From: Paraglaciecola hydrolytica
Lineage (GTDB): Bacteria > Pseudomonadota > Gammaproteobacteria > Enterobacterales > Alteromonadaceae
DNA length: 64,000 nt
Assembly (NCBI RefSeq): GCF_001565895.1
Contig: NZ_LSNE01000007.1
Location: 320,845 to 384,844 of the forward strand
Direction of reading: 5' to 3'
Each line of letters begins with the position of its first letter. Position 1 is the first letter of the stretch. Shown here piece after piece: positions 43,209 through 52,885 of the stretch. Under the pieces are notes generated by a model that was given only the letters and a program-made list of their open reading frames with translations, made no database searches and was not told the origin of the DNA. The position numbers and the translations under genes are program-made.

Positions 43209-43694
43209 TTAAAAAAGCATCGTGTGTGCGGCCATTAAATCATTGAACACTATTGGAGACAAAAATTCTTGATAACGCGTTGGATTTTGACGAATTAAGG
43301 TTGCAGATATTGGTACTGAGCTGCGGGCCTCATCAACTCTAACATCAATACAACTTAAGGCTTCACTGACATGTTGGCCGTAGGGCTCACTGCTGAAAAA
43401 ATAGTCAAAACAATAGTCCTGCAAACGCATTTGTAAATAATGATTATGTTGCGCAATGATTTCTGGGGAATAACCCGTTTGTTTTGGTCCGTCAAATGCT
43501 TGCAACACTTGCGTCTTAGGGTAAAGTTGTTTAATCCAGTTTGCTCGCTGTTGCAATGAAATGTGTGGCAACTCGTCACAGTCGTAGATCAATATTACCA
43601 ATTGATCAACTTGTTGAAGTGCACTATCAATTAGAAATTGATGGCCAAGGTGTAAAGGGGCAAACTTACCTAAGGTTAGTCCGAGCACTGGCAC
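43209..43694 (-). CDS. NMN adenylyltransferase (NadR/NadM-like)
   Basis: Makes NAD from NMN and ATP. 161 residues: nucleotidyltransferase motif LTLGKFAPLHLGHQFLIDSA (HxGH) and the C-terminal ISATLIRQNP (ISxTxxR). Equivalent to the middle domain of NadR, without the repressor helix-turn-helix. GTG start at 43694, two bases from the pnuC stop. Together with PnuC and the kinase it forms a complete riboside-to-NAD salvage path. Confidence 0.88.
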   Translation of the reverse strand: MPVLGLTLGKFAPLHLGHQFLIDSALQQVDQLVILIYDCDELPHISLQQRANWIKQLYPKTQVLQAFDGPKQTGYSPEIIAQHNHYLQMRLQDYCFDYFFSSEPYGQHVSEALSCIDVRVDEARSSVPISATLIRQNPTRYQEFLSPIVFNDLMAAHTMLF

Positions 43695-43696
43695 GT

Positions 43697-44311
43697 CTAT
43701 GAGTCTGTCTTATTTTGATTAGTTTTGAATGCTCGATACCACTGCCATTGACCGATCACCGCCATCACTAAAAAACACAAGTAAAGTGCAGAAGTTGGGT
43801 ACAACTGTTTTTGCCAATAAATCGCAATCGCTACAATATCTACTACTATCCAAAATCCCCAGTTAAACAACTTTTTATGAGACAACAACCATTGCGCAGC
43901 AAGACTGGCACAAGTAGTAAACGCGTCAGGGTAGGGTAGGCTGGCATCGGTATTATTGGACATCAAATAACCGACCAATGCTGTGCTTAATATGACTGCC
44001 ATCAACCATAACAAGTATTCGTTTAAACTCCCTTTAACTACCAGAACATGGCCGCTGTCATCTTGTGACCTGCGCCAAATAGCCCAACCATAAAACTGAA
44101 AGCCGATGTAAAAAAACTGCAATACCATGTCGGAATAGAGTTTTACTTCAAAAAATATCCACGCATAGATGCTGACCTGAACAAGTCCAAAAGCAAAACT
44201 CCAGATACTGCGTTTTATCAGCAAGTAAACACACATAAAACCGGCTACTGTGGCGATCCATTCGAGTGGTGACGCGCCAGCAAAACCTTGTAGCCATTCA
44301 GTTAAATTCAT
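43697..44311 (-). CDS. pnuC: Nicotinamide riboside transporter PnuC
   Basis: 204-residue membrane transporter with about seven hydrophobic segments. PnuC features: EWIATVAGFMCVYLLIKRSI, FGLVQVSIYAWIFFE and SDMVLQFFYIGFQFYGWAIW near the N-terminus; the WxxW-type NWGFWIVVDIVAIAIYW region follows. It brings in nicotinamide riboside, trapped by the kinase encoded two genes on. The Kelch lipoprotein gene lies 33 bases upstream. Confidence 0.92.
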   Translation of the reverse strand: MNLTEWLQGFAGASPLEWIATVAGFMCVYLLIKRSIWSFAFGLVQVSIYAWIFFEVKLYSDMVLQFFYIGFQFYGWAIWRRSQDDSGHVLVVKGSLNEYLLWLMAVILSTALVGYLMSNNTDASLPYPDAFTTCASLAAQWLLSHKKLFNWGFWIVVDIVAIAIYWQKQLYPTSALYLCFLVMAVIGQWQWYRAFKTNQNKTDS

Positions 44312-44344
44312 GGATTTGTCATCTGGTTAATTTAGGTCCTTATT

Positions 44345-45313
44345 TTATAAGGAGAAACTTTGAATTACGTCTAAAGACTCGCCTTTTGAGTTTATATTTC
44401 CGCCCACCACATAGATGAAATCGGCCGTTGTTGTCGCGGTACTATGCCGTGTGCCTTGGAAGTTTATCTCAGGTTGTGACCATGTTTGTGAGTCAAAATC
44501 ATACAATAGCGTCGCATTTAAGTTGTCATAATCACCAAATAATACCAATTTGTTGTTGAGCACTGCTGCCGAGTGAGCACTCATGTTTTGTGGCAAAGGA
44601 CTTAGTGTTTGCCATTCATTGGTAAGCGGATCATAACGTTCAAATACGTTTAAAGCTGTGCTGTGGTTAAAGCCGCCGGCCACATATATTTTGCCGTTTT
44701 GTACCACTGCCGCTGTTGTTTTTGCACTTGGCATATCTGCCAATTTAGTCCAAGTATTTTGTGCGATATCGTAAACCGCTGTGGTGGCGGTAGACTTTAA
44801 CTGGTAGTTATTTTCTTTGTTGGGAAACGAGCCGCCCATGACATAAATGCGCCCATCCAAAAATACACTGCGGCTATTGCGTCTCGGACCCGGAGTGGGT
44901 TTTGCAAAAGTGATTTGCTGAGTAAGCAGGTCAAATACTTCAACACGACGTTCCAGTTTGGGCTCCCCATCAACGACTGAAAGACCACCAATGAGGTAAA
45001 TACTATTGTGTCCATCCCACACTGCAGAAAAATAGCGTCTTGGAATTACCTTATCTCTTAATACTTTAACTGCGCCAGTTTGCGGATTAATTATTTCGAT
45101 ATCTGATAGAAACTGCCCACCTTGTGAGCCTGCAAATACATAAATGAGCTTGCCGTCAGTTGCGGTTGCATGGGCATATCGTGCGGTTTGTAAGCTTAAT
45201 TTTTTATTTGCTTGGGAAGTACTTGTATGAGGAGCCGTAGTGCAAGCGGAGATAGTTAATAACAAGCTCAAGAACAATGTGTGCAGCCAGTATTTTTTTG
45301 CAAGTTTGGTCAT
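44345..45313 (-). CDS. Kelch-repeat lipoprotein
   Basis: 322 residues. Signal peptide with lipobox ISAC (Cys24), then about five Kelch blades with the typical Gly-Gly (YLIGGLSV, YVMGGSFP, YVAGGFNH, YVVGGNIN) plus Trp/Tyr positions, forming a beta-propeller in the periplasm or on the outer membrane. First gene of the likely operon with pnuC, so it may help capture or process NAD precursors; that link is inferred only from position. N-acetylneuraminate epimerase-like propellers are an alternative family relation. Confidence 0.82.
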   Translation of the reverse strand: MTKLAKKYWLHTLFLSLLLTISACTTAPHTSTSQANKKLSLQTARYAHATATDGKLIYVFAGSQGGQFLSDIEIINPQTGAVKVLRDKVIPRRYFSAVWDGHNSIYLIGGLSVVDGEPKLERRVEVFDLLTQQITFAKPTPGPRRNSRSVFLDGRIYVMGGSFPNKENNYQLKSTATTAVYDIAQNTWTKLADMPSAKTTAAVVQNGKIYVAGGFNHSTALNVFERYDPLTNEWQTLSPLPQNMSAHSAAVLNNKLVLFGDYDNLNATLLYDFDSQTWSQPEINFQGTRHSTATTTADFIYVVGGNINSKGESLDVIQSFSL

Positions 45314-45403
45314 GAATTAATCCCTTAACGTCAATATTTTATCTTGTGGGTGAGCTTAACACTGAAGGAATAAAAAACAATGTTGGTATCTGTTTAGCTG
45401 AGG

Positions 45404-46345
45404 TCAGCGAGCCCCTTGTAAACCCCCTGTATGCAGCGCCAATATGCGACTATTGACAGGAAAATAGGCTTGCTGGATTAAGTGACGCAAAGCAAAAAAC
45501 AACTTACCACTATACACAGGCTCGATATCAACCTGTGTTTGTTGATAAAAGTCTCGGCAAAAATCTCTTAGCTCAATGTTACTTTTAGCATAACCACCAC
45601 AGTGATATTCGTGATTAATCGACCAGTGCCCATAGGATTGCGGCAGAAGCTGTTGCACCAGTTCCTCAAGATAACCCTCACCTTTTAATACCCCAATCCC
45701 TAGTATTTTGCATGAGGTTTGGTGAGTGGCGTGAATTAAACCGGCTAAAGTAGCGCCACTGGCCACGGGGGCGACAATATAGTCATAGTGTCCACTTAGT
45801 TCGTTGACGATTTCCGCCACTCCCTGCAGAGCCAAAGTATTTGAACCTCCCTCGGGGATAATCATCGCGTCAGGATATTCTTTTTGTAACAAAGCTAGAT
45901 ATTCGGGTTTCTCCCGTCGCTGGTAAGTCAGTTTATCCACATAGTGAATGTCACTCTGCCATTGACTTAAATCCTGCAACATTGGGCTGGGGTTAGCGCG
46001 GTAATCTCCCCTGACGATGGCTGTAAATTTGATATTCAGTTGTTTGCAGCAATAAGCTAAGGCATGCAGGTGATTAGAAAATCCACCGCCAAAACTGACA
46101 ATATGTGAACAGTCATTCTCTAGGGCATGGCACAGGGAGTATTTGAGTTTGCGCCATTTGTTGCCTGAAATAATGGGATGAATTAAGTCATCTCGCTTAA
46201 TGTTCAATAGGCAGTGGTGTGGATTTGGCCAATCCATTTTCAATTCTTGCTCTGCTGATGGCTGGGTTATGGCAAGTTGTTCCAATAAAAAATTCAGGCT
46301 TTTTTCGTCAGCTTTTGCCTCTGTTGTTGTATAACTAAACCTCAC
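45404..46345 (-). CDS. ACC deaminase / D-cysteine desulfhydrase-like PLP enzyme
   Basis: 313 residues, tryptophan-synthase-beta fold. PLP lysine in ISGNKWRKLKYSL, followed by FGGGFSNHLHALAY, EGGSNTLALQGV and VASGATLAGLIHA. Members include 1-aminocyclopropane-1-carboxylate deaminase and D-cysteine desulfhydrase; the substrate here cannot be told. C-terminal HTGGLQGAR. Overlaps the end of the ZIP transporter gene by four bases. Confidence 0.85.
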   Translation of the reverse strand: MRFSYTTTEAKADEKSLNFLLEQLAITQPSAEQELKMDWPNPHHCLLNIKRDDLIHPIISGNKWRKLKYSLCHALENDCSHIVSFGGGFSNHLHALAYCCKQLNIKFTAIVRGDYRANPSPMLQDLSQWQSDIHYVDKLTYQRREKPEYLALLQKEYPDAMIIPEGGSNTLALQGVAEIVNELSGHYDYIVAPVASGATLAGLIHATHQTSCKILGIGVLKGEGYLEELVQQLLPQSYGHWSINHEYHCGGYAKSNIELRDFCRDFYQQTQVDIEPVYSGKLFFALRHLIQQAYFPVNSRILALHTGGLQGAR

Positions 46346-47058
46346 TTATGCACCAGCATAAAACCAAGTAAACCGAATAAAAAGCCAAATACCGCGCCCA
46401 TGGGCGGAAACCAGTGCTTTTCGAGTTTCACCTGAGGGGCAATATCTTGAAATATCGAATATAAAATACCGCCTGAAGCAAACAACATGATGGCGGCAAT
46501 GGTGTGATGATAATCGGTGAGCCACAAATATCCGCTTACCCCAGCAATTGGGCCTAACATAGCGAGACCAAGGAAAATAAACAAAATTTTGCGGGTACTG
46601 AAGTGGGGCGAGTCCCGTAACTCGCGATAGGCATTAAACCCTTCGGGAATGTTTTGCAGGGCAATTAAACCAGCCAATAAATAGCTACTGGCGCTACCAA
46701 TGGCGATAGCAGCACCTAAGGCAATAGATTCAGGAATAAAATCAGCTAACATGGCGGCTAATTGACTGGCGGGTGTATTGGTTTTTTTGAGCACTATGTC
46801 CAGCGCCATAAACGCTAAACTACCGGCTAAAAAATACAGACTGGCCTGCCAAAGATTAACATGGGCAATACTCTCAGGAACCAGTACCAGGCCCACTGCC
46901 GACAACAAGGCACCAGCACCAAAGGCCATTACCCCATGACGGAATTCATCTTCTAACCAAGCAGATTGAAAATGCTCGAGTCTGGCAAGTAAACCACCTA
47001 AAGGCATGGCTAAACCGGCCAGTGATGTACTGATGATGACCCATAATAACGAGGACAT
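46342..47058 (-). CDS. ZIP-family metal transporter
   Basis: 238 residues with about eight membrane segments. ZIP motifs in the fourth and fifth segments: ADFIPESIALGAAIA and LIALQNIPEGFNAYREL, which provide the metal-binding Glu and Asn/Asp. Likely imports zinc or another divalent metal. It overlaps the PLP enzyme gene by four bases. No Zur or Fur box was identified in the 134-base gap upstream. Confidence 0.88.
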   Translation of the reverse strand: MSSLLWVIISTSLAGLAMPLGGLLARLEHFQSAWLEDEFRHGVMAFGAGALLSAVGLVLVPESIAHVNLWQASLYFLAGSLAFMALDIVLKKTNTPASQLAAMLADFIPESIALGAAIAIGSASSYLLAGLIALQNIPEGFNAYRELRDSPHFSTRKILFIFLGLAMLGPIAGVSGYLWLTDYHHTIAAIMLFASGGILYSIFQDIAPQVKLEKHWFPPMGAVFGFLFGLLGFMLVHK

Positions 47059-47192
47059 TGATTAACTACCTTGTGGCTATTTTGTATAGTTACTTAAATT
47101 GGAAACATTGTCGTTAAGTGACTTAATACCTTGAATTGAGTATATTTTTTATTAAAAAACAGCGTGATTCAAGCGCTGAATGACAAGCAATT

Positions 47193-49244
47193 TTAAGCAA
47201 ATTTTTCTAATATGGCATTAAGTAGTTTTTGCTCTATGGGTTTGGACAGATAGTCATTCATACCGCTAGCTATACATTTTTCTTTTTCCCCTGACATAGC
47301 GTTGGCCGTTAGTGCAATGATCGGAATTGTCGCTAATGGAGGGGGTAACTTGCGGATCACTTCAGTAGCCTGATAGCCATCCATATTGGGCATTTGACAG
47401 TCCATAAAGATTAACGAATAAAAACGATTGTTTTGCGCTTCCTGCTTTAATTTTGCCAGAGCTTGCAGACCGTCGCCCACCACATCAAATTCAATTTGCT
47501 GCTGTTTTAACATCTCGCCGACCACAATTTGATTAATTTCATTGTCCTCAACAACCAAAACTCGCAAATGTTCAAGCTTGGTTTTATCGTTTGCTAATTC
47601 AATATCTGCAATATTGGCTTGTTCACCAGTTTGTAGCTCGACCTCTATCATTGCTTCAAAAGTACTGCCTTTATTCGGCGTACTTTCTACGTTTACATCG
47701 CCGTTCATCAACTGACATAAATTTTTAATAATGGATAAACCTAGCCCTGTACCACCAAATTTACGGGTTGTTGAGTCGTCTGCTTGACTGAAGGGCGAGA
47801 ACAAATGAGCGAGGTGCTCGTTTGCAATACCAATACCAGTGTCTGCCACTGTAATTGTTATAATGGCTTTATCATCTTGTAGTAAATGGATGTGACTTGT
47901 GACGGTTACCCTACCTTGATGAGTAAATTTAAGTGCGTTAGAAACTAAGTTTGAACAAATCTGGCGTAATCGAGTGGGATCAGCAAGGGCAATTATGTTT
48001 TGGGTTGCAGCAAATTCTTTTATAAGGCTTATGGATTTATCTTGTGCTCGTGGCTTAAAAATATCGATGCAATTGTTTAATAACTGATTCAAATTAAAGG
48101 GGTGTTTTTCTAAGGTTAATTTGCCAGAGTCAATTTTTGTGAAATCTAATATGTCACTGATTATACCTAACAAAGAGTTTGCACTGTCTTTGGCTAAGGT
48201 TAAAAAATGCTGTTGCTCTTGATTCAGTGATGAAGCTTCTAATATTTGTAACATGCCTAAAACCCCGTTAATCGGGGTACGAATTTCATGACTCATATTG
48301 GCTAAAAATAAACTTCGTGATTCAAGTGCAAGCGATAATTCTTCATGGCGTTTTTCTAATTGCTCACGATAGTAAACTTGACTGGTAATATCTTGAAATG
48401 CACCAATTAACCTAACACATTGGCCATTTTCGAGCTCAGCTAGCCCCTTGCTTGCCACCCATTTAGCCTTGCCTTTTGCGGTAACAATTTCAAATTCACC
48501 TGAAAAATGTCCACCTTGTTCTATGGCTTTATTGACCAGTGAAGTTATACGCTCGCGATTTTCTCCGGCTTTGTAAAAATTGATGCCGCTTTCCATTTCT
48601 GGTAAATAATCAGTATCCACCTCATGGATTTGACGTGTCACTTCAGACCAATAAATTTTATTATTGATTAAATCTACTTCCCACGCGCCAACACCTGCTA
48701 ACTGCCCCATTTGCTCTAAAGATTTTTGTTGCTGGGCCATCTTTTTTTGTTGTGCTTGCAGTAGGGTAAGCTTTTCATTGCGAGCAATCTCATTGCCAGT
48801 CCAATGGGAGAGTAATTCAATAAAGTCATGTTCGTCTTGATTAAAAGGTTCTGCGCGAGCTTGGCTAGAAGAAAAATTAATAGTCCCAAAACGTTTGCCT
48901 TCAACCAATATAGGCGCGCCAATATAACTTTCTAAACCGAAATTTAAGTAACAAGGATGTTGTGCTATATGACTGGTGCCAGCGTGGTGAAATGATACTG
49001 CTTCATCATTGGCTAAGGTATGAACACAGTAGGTGTCATTAATAGGGAATATGGTGCCTATTAACAGTGAATTGTCGGGTGAAATCGCATGATAAACAAT
49101 GTAGTCATCGTCTTTTATTTCACTGATGATGGCAATATCTAGTTGGAAATACTGCAGACCTAATTGCAGTAGGGCATGCATCTTCTGGTCAAATGACAGT
49201 TGGCTATCCGACGTTATTTGATATAGCGGCTTTAGATTTAGCAT
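47193..49244 (-). CDS. Hybrid sensor histidine kinase (GAF-PAS-HK-REC)
   Basis: 683-residue cytoplasmic hybrid kinase with no membrane segment. GAF domain about 15-155, a Gln-rich linker, PAS about 180-290 (VGAWEVDLINNKIYWS), HisKA with His319 in NMSHEIRTPING, HATPase with N-box SNLVSNALKF (N437) and GTGLGLSI, and a C-terminal receiver with the phospho-acceptor D615 in FMDCQMP and Lys in DYLSKPIE. It must pass the phosphate to an Hpt protein elsewhere. No cognate output gene is adjacent. Confidence 0.93.
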   Translation of the reverse strand: MLNLKPLYQITSDSQLSFDQKMHALLQLGLQYFQLDIAIISEIKDDDYIVYHAISPDNSLLIGTIFPINDTYCVHTLANDEAVSFHHAGTSHIAQHPCYLNFGLESYIGAPILVEGKRFGTINFSSSQARAEPFNQDEHDFIELLSHWTGNEIARNEKLTLLQAQQKKMAQQQKSLEQMGQLAGVGAWEVDLINNKIYWSEVTRQIHEVDTDYLPEMESGINFYKAGENRERITSLVNKAIEQGGHFSGEFEIVTAKGKAKWVASKGLAELENGQCVRLIGAFQDITSQVYYREQLEKRHEELSLALESRSLFLANMSHEIRTPINGVLGMLQILEASSLNQEQQHFLTLAKDSANSLLGIISDILDFTKIDSGKLTLEKHPFNLNQLLNNCIDIFKPRAQDKSISLIKEFAATQNIIALADPTRLRQICSNLVSNALKFTHQGRVTVTSHIHLLQDDKAIITITVADTGIGIANEHLAHLFSPFSQADDSTTRKFGGTGLGLSIIKNLCQLMNGDVNVESTPNKGSTFEAMIEVELQTGEQANIADIELANDKTKLEHLRVLVVEDNEINQIVVGEMLKQQQIEFDVVGDGLQALAKLKQEAQNNRFYSLIFMDCQMPNMDGYQATEVIRKLPPPLATIPIIALTANAMSGEKEKCIASGMNDYLSKPIEQKLLNAILEKFA

Positions 49245-49485
49245 TACAATTCCATTTTGATGGCAATTATCTGTCTAGTGTAAACTAAAGATAGTTAGCT
49301 TAAACCCAATTAGTAGGTTAAATGTATATTATCTGACTCTATTGTCTTATTCGTAAGGTAAAACATTGTTGATCTTATGTAATAGTCTATGACCAAAATC
49401 GGCAATGGTATTTGTTTGCCTCCAGTGCTGATAAGCTCGTGAACTAATGCTTCGCTATCTTTAGTTTTTAAATGTTGGGAATGAT

Positions 49486-49875
49486 ATGACACTGATTTTG
49501 GTTTGTTTACTTATTGCTACTTTGATGCCAATTATTGCTAAAGCACCCCTAGTTTTTGCGCAAAATAAACAACCGGGGGGCTATGATAACCACCACCCAA
49601 GAGCTCAACAAAACGCGTTGCTTGGCTTTGGTGCACGTGCTAAAGCAGCCCATGAAAACTGTTTTGAAGCATTAATCATGTTTACTCCTGGGGCGCTGGC
49701 TGTTGTCGCATTGAATCAAGTTGGCCCTATCGCCCAATATTTATGTATTGCTTTTATAGTGGCACGTGTAGCGTATTTATTTTGTTATTGGTTTGACGTG
49801 CACCTTGTGCGCAGTATCTGCTGGGGCCTAGGTTTTTGCTGTTCTATTAGTCTCATCGTGCTGGCACTTTATTAA
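49486..49875 (+). CDS. MAPEG-family membrane protein
   Basis: 129 residues with four predicted membrane segments. MAPEG features: PGGYDNHHPRAQQ, RAKAAHENCFEALIMFTPG, and RVAYLFCYWFDVHLVRSICW. Eukaryotic members are glutathione-dependent enzymes of eicosanoid and xenobiotic metabolism; bacterial ones are mostly uncharacterised. GGGAATGAT lies before the ATG. Convergent with aceK with seven bases between the stops. Confidence 0.9.
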   Translation: MTLILVCLLIATLMPIIAKAPLVFAQNKQPGGYDNHHPRAQQNALLGFGARAKAAHENCFEALIMFTPGALAVVALNQVGPIAQYLCIAFIVARVAYLFCYWFDVHLVRSICWGLGFCCSISLIVLALY

Positions 49876-49882
49876 CTTAAGG

Positions 49883-51622
49883 TTAAAGACCATTCACCAA
49901 CTGTTGATTCACTAAGCGTTTGTTTTGAGCATAGGGCCAAAAATACTGCACTTCTCGGCTAGCAGCTTTACGTTGAGCTTCTAGCCAAAATTCTTGGGTC
50001 ATTAAGTCGCCATGTAATTCTTTCAAAATCTGCTTTAACGCTTTTTTACCCACAATAAAGTGTTCAAACTGTTCTGGAAATACGTCAGTCGGTCCTACTG
50101 ATAGAGTGTCGATAGCATAAGGGTCATCTGATTTAGGCAAGGCTCGGAACTCCCTTTCGTGCATATAACAAATTTCATCATAATCATAAAAAATCACCCT
50201 GCCGTGACGGGTAATGCCAAAGTTTTTATGCAGCATATCACCGGCAAAAATATTGGCGGCGGCAATTTGTTTGATGCACAGGCCTAGCTCATTTAAGGCG
50301 TGGCGAATTTTTTGTGGATCTTGCTCTTGTTCAAGGTAGAGATTTAAGGGCGTCATCTTACGTTCGATGTACAAGTGTTTGATGATGACTTCATCGTCAG
50401 TTAGCTCGATGCTAGAGCCACATTCTTGTAATAACTCGTTGAGTAATTCTGTAGACATGCGGTTTTTGGGCAGGCGGAAATTCATGTATTCGTGGGTATC
50501 CGCCATACGACCCACTCGATCAGTCATTTTGACTAAACGATAACAATCCTTAACGCGCTCCCGGCTGACACTTTTACTTTCAGGAAAGTGGTCTTTAATG
50601 ATTTTAAACACAATACCATAAGATGGTAAGTGGAACACCGACATCACCAAACCCCGCACACCAGGGGCAAAAGTGAAGTAATCACTAGAGTGATCGAGAT
50701 GTTGTAAAAAATTGCGATAAAAGACGGTTTTACCGTGTTTATACAGACCAATAGAAATATACAGTTCAAAATACTTTTTATTGGGTAATAGCTCATGTAA
50801 AAACGCCACAACTTCTGCCGGATATTGGGTGTCGGCCATAAAATAAGCGCGGGCAAAACCAAAGATCACACTCAGATCACTGGGCTCCAACAAGATTGCA
50901 TCAATTACTAATTGTTGTTGCTCATCCAGCATCAAGGCTATTACAAAGGGCAATGTCTGTTCTGGCATGCAAATCCGCCCCACTAGGTAAGCTGATTTGC
51001 TGCGATAAAACACCGGTTTGAGTAATTCTATGGTGTGAATACTGGCTAAGTGCGAAGGGGTTAAATGTTGCCTGATAATGCGATCAACCAGAGTTAAATC
51101 TTGATCCAGATGAGCGAAAGGAATGTTAAAACGATAGGTACTAAAGATATCATCTAGTAGTTTTCTCACTGTGCCAGTGGTGTCAAAACTGTGCACTACT
51201 TGTGTTCTATCTTGGCCTGAGAGATAACAACGACTGGGCAACACAAACATCATGCTGTCGTCAATCTTCTGATGTTTAAACAAACGACCAATCACCGAGT
51301 TGTAAAATGTTTCAGCCAGTTCATATTGGGGGTGATCGTCTAATAACCTGAGATATTCGGCTTTGAGTGAACACCAGAATTGATGGTTTTGTTGCATGGG
51401 GCTGACATGTTGATAGATGTCACTGACTGCCGCCGACAGGCTTTGTTCGTAGATGCTGATACGCTCTTTAACCGCTTGTTGTATAGCCTGCCACTGGGCT
51501 TGTTCAAAACGCTGTTGTGCGCCTCGGGTAATACGGCTGTACCAGCGAAAGCTTTTATCAAAACCGTTGAGTATTTGATAAGCAATCTGTTTAATGTTTT
51601 CACTAGATAAAGACGGCTGCAT
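49883..51622 (-). CDS. aceK: Isocitrate dehydrogenase kinase/phosphatase AceK
   Basis: Bifunctional enzyme that switches isocitrate dehydrogenase off and on by phosphorylation, directing carbon to the glyoxylate shunt. 579 residues, normal. The ATP-binding loop APGVRGLVMSVFHLPSY, VFKIIKDHFPESKSV, the MADTHEYMNFRLP regulatory region and the catalytic FAGDMLHKNFGITRHGRV followed by FYDYDEICYM are all present. In enterobacteria aceK follows aceBA; here it stands alone, so it has its own promoter in the 261-base gap upstream. Confidence 0.95.
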   Translation of the reverse strand: MQPSLSSENIKQIAYQILNGFDKSFRWYSRITRGAQQRFEQAQWQAIQQAVKERISIYEQSLSAAVSDIYQHVSPMQQNHQFWCSLKAEYLRLLDDHPQYELAETFYNSVIGRLFKHQKIDDSMMFVLPSRCYLSGQDRTQVVHSFDTTGTVRKLLDDIFSTYRFNIPFAHLDQDLTLVDRIIRQHLTPSHLASIHTIELLKPVFYRSKSAYLVGRICMPEQTLPFVIALMLDEQQQLVIDAILLEPSDLSVIFGFARAYFMADTQYPAEVVAFLHELLPNKKYFELYISIGLYKHGKTVFYRNFLQHLDHSSDYFTFAPGVRGLVMSVFHLPSYGIVFKIIKDHFPESKSVSRERVKDCYRLVKMTDRVGRMADTHEYMNFRLPKNRMSTELLNELLQECGSSIELTDDEVIIKHLYIERKMTPLNLYLEQEQDPQKIRHALNELGLCIKQIAAANIFAGDMLHKNFGITRHGRVIFYDYDEICYMHEREFRALPKSDDPYAIDTLSVGPTDVFPEQFEHFIVGKKALKQILKELHGDLMTQEFWLEAQRKAASREVQYFWPYAQNKRLVNQQLVNGL

Positions 51623-51883
51623 TTAATCTGTTGTCGCTGTGCTCATAAACTGGGTTGAGCCTAACATAGTTCTAAGCTTAGCGAAGGTGCAAGCTATTTG
51701 ATGCAATGCTAAAAATCACAGACAGAGTGGATTGGGTTTGTGCTTTGTGGCGTATTTCCTCGACAATGTGATAGTTAATTATCTTGGTCTGATTTTTTAG
51801 CCTTTTTAGCGCAGTTAATGAGGCGGTAGAAGCTAAATGACGTAAGCTCAAACATCGCTCAGCAGCCTATTCGACGATCATCC

Positions 51884-52885
51884 ATGGCCAGTATTTTTAA
51901 ATCCTTGTTTTATGTATTGATGTTAAGCAGTGCTTGTCAGTCATTGTTGGCGCAAGCCCTAAAGGTTGATGGCCATAGTTTGCATTATGAGAGTTGGAAT
52001 ACTGAGAATGACATAGACAAACCTACCATAGTGTTATTGTCCGGCCCAATTGATACTTGGCATTCTGATTCAGCGTGGTGGGCGTGGTTAGGACCGCAAT
52101 TAGCCAAAACCTATCGAGTGATTGCCTTGGACAGAGCGGGTTTGGTTGAGGCGACACCGCAGGCCAAGGTGGGTTATCAGCATTTTGCTCAGGATCTTGC
52201 TTTGGTTTTTGAGCATATGCAGGTTAAAGATGCCTTAGTCGTGGCCTTTGCCAGCAGTAACATCAGTGTACAGATGTACTTAGCTAAGCATCCTCAGCAG
52301 CAAGCGATTAAACAGGTGATCATGATTGATCCCGACGTGCTCTCGCCTTTTTCTATTAGCCGTTATAAAAACGATGCCTTACCCTTTAAGCAAAATTTAG
52401 TCACTTATCTTGATTATGTTCAAGCTGGAAATTATAGCTCTCGTACAGAGCAAAAAAACGCCACTGATTTAGCCCTATTACAGGCCTTAAGTGGTAGTGC
52501 GCCGGGCATAGATTGGCACTATGTTGAAAAACTGCAACGAGCTAGACTAAAGATAGCTAATCAACTTAATTTATTTAATGAAATAGCCATCTATGATGAG
52601 GATCTAGACGCGGCCGCCGCCACAACTTGGCCTACTACTATGCCACTTATAGTGATAGATACGGAGTTTGAAAGTGAATACATCGATGCTGAAGCAGATG
52701 AAGTTGCAAGGGCTGGACTCGTGGCTTGGCAGCAAGATGCAGTTGAATACTATCGTTATATTACTTCTTTGCATTCTGCTAGTCGTTATATTGCGAGCTC
52801 AAGTAGGGCGCATTTATATCAATTTGCCGAGATAAAACAATTAATTGAGTTGATCCAATTTACCCTTCCTACACCGCAACCTTAG
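51884..52885 (+). CDS. Secreted alpha/beta hydrolase-fold protein with altered nucleophile elbow
   Basis: 333 residues with a signal peptide (residues 1-24, ending LLAQA). Hydrolase fold: [14 protein letters not shown] (oxyanion-type strand), [10 protein letters not shown], and after that the elbow [17 protein letters not shown] where the usual GxSxG is AxSxN. The acid may be D in VIMIDPD or LIVIDTEF, and a His near SRAHLYQF. Catalysis may be altered or lost. Its stop overlaps mutH by four bases (convergent). Confidence 0.8.
   Translation: MASIFKSLFYVLMLSSACQSLLAQALKVDGHSLHYESWNTENDIDKPTIVLLSGPIDTWHSDSAWWAWLGPQLAKTYRVIALDRAGLVEATPQAKVGYQHFAQDLALVFEHMQVKDALVVAFASSNISVQMYLAKHPQQQAIKQVIMIDPDVLSPFSISRYKNDALPFKQNLVTYLDYVQAGNYSSRTEQKNATDLALLQALSGSAPGIDWHYVEKLQRARLKIANQLNLFNEIAIYDEDLDAAAATTWPTTMPLIVIDTEFESEYIDAEADEVARAGLVAWQQDAVEYYRYITSLHSASRYIASSSRAHLYQFAEIKQLIELIQFTLPTPQP

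Noticed and set aside
49310-49492. 60-codon minus-strand frame before the hybrid kinase
   Set aside because: No ribosome site, no recognisable motif, and it overlaps the start of the MAPEG gene; the gap is better read as a promoter region.
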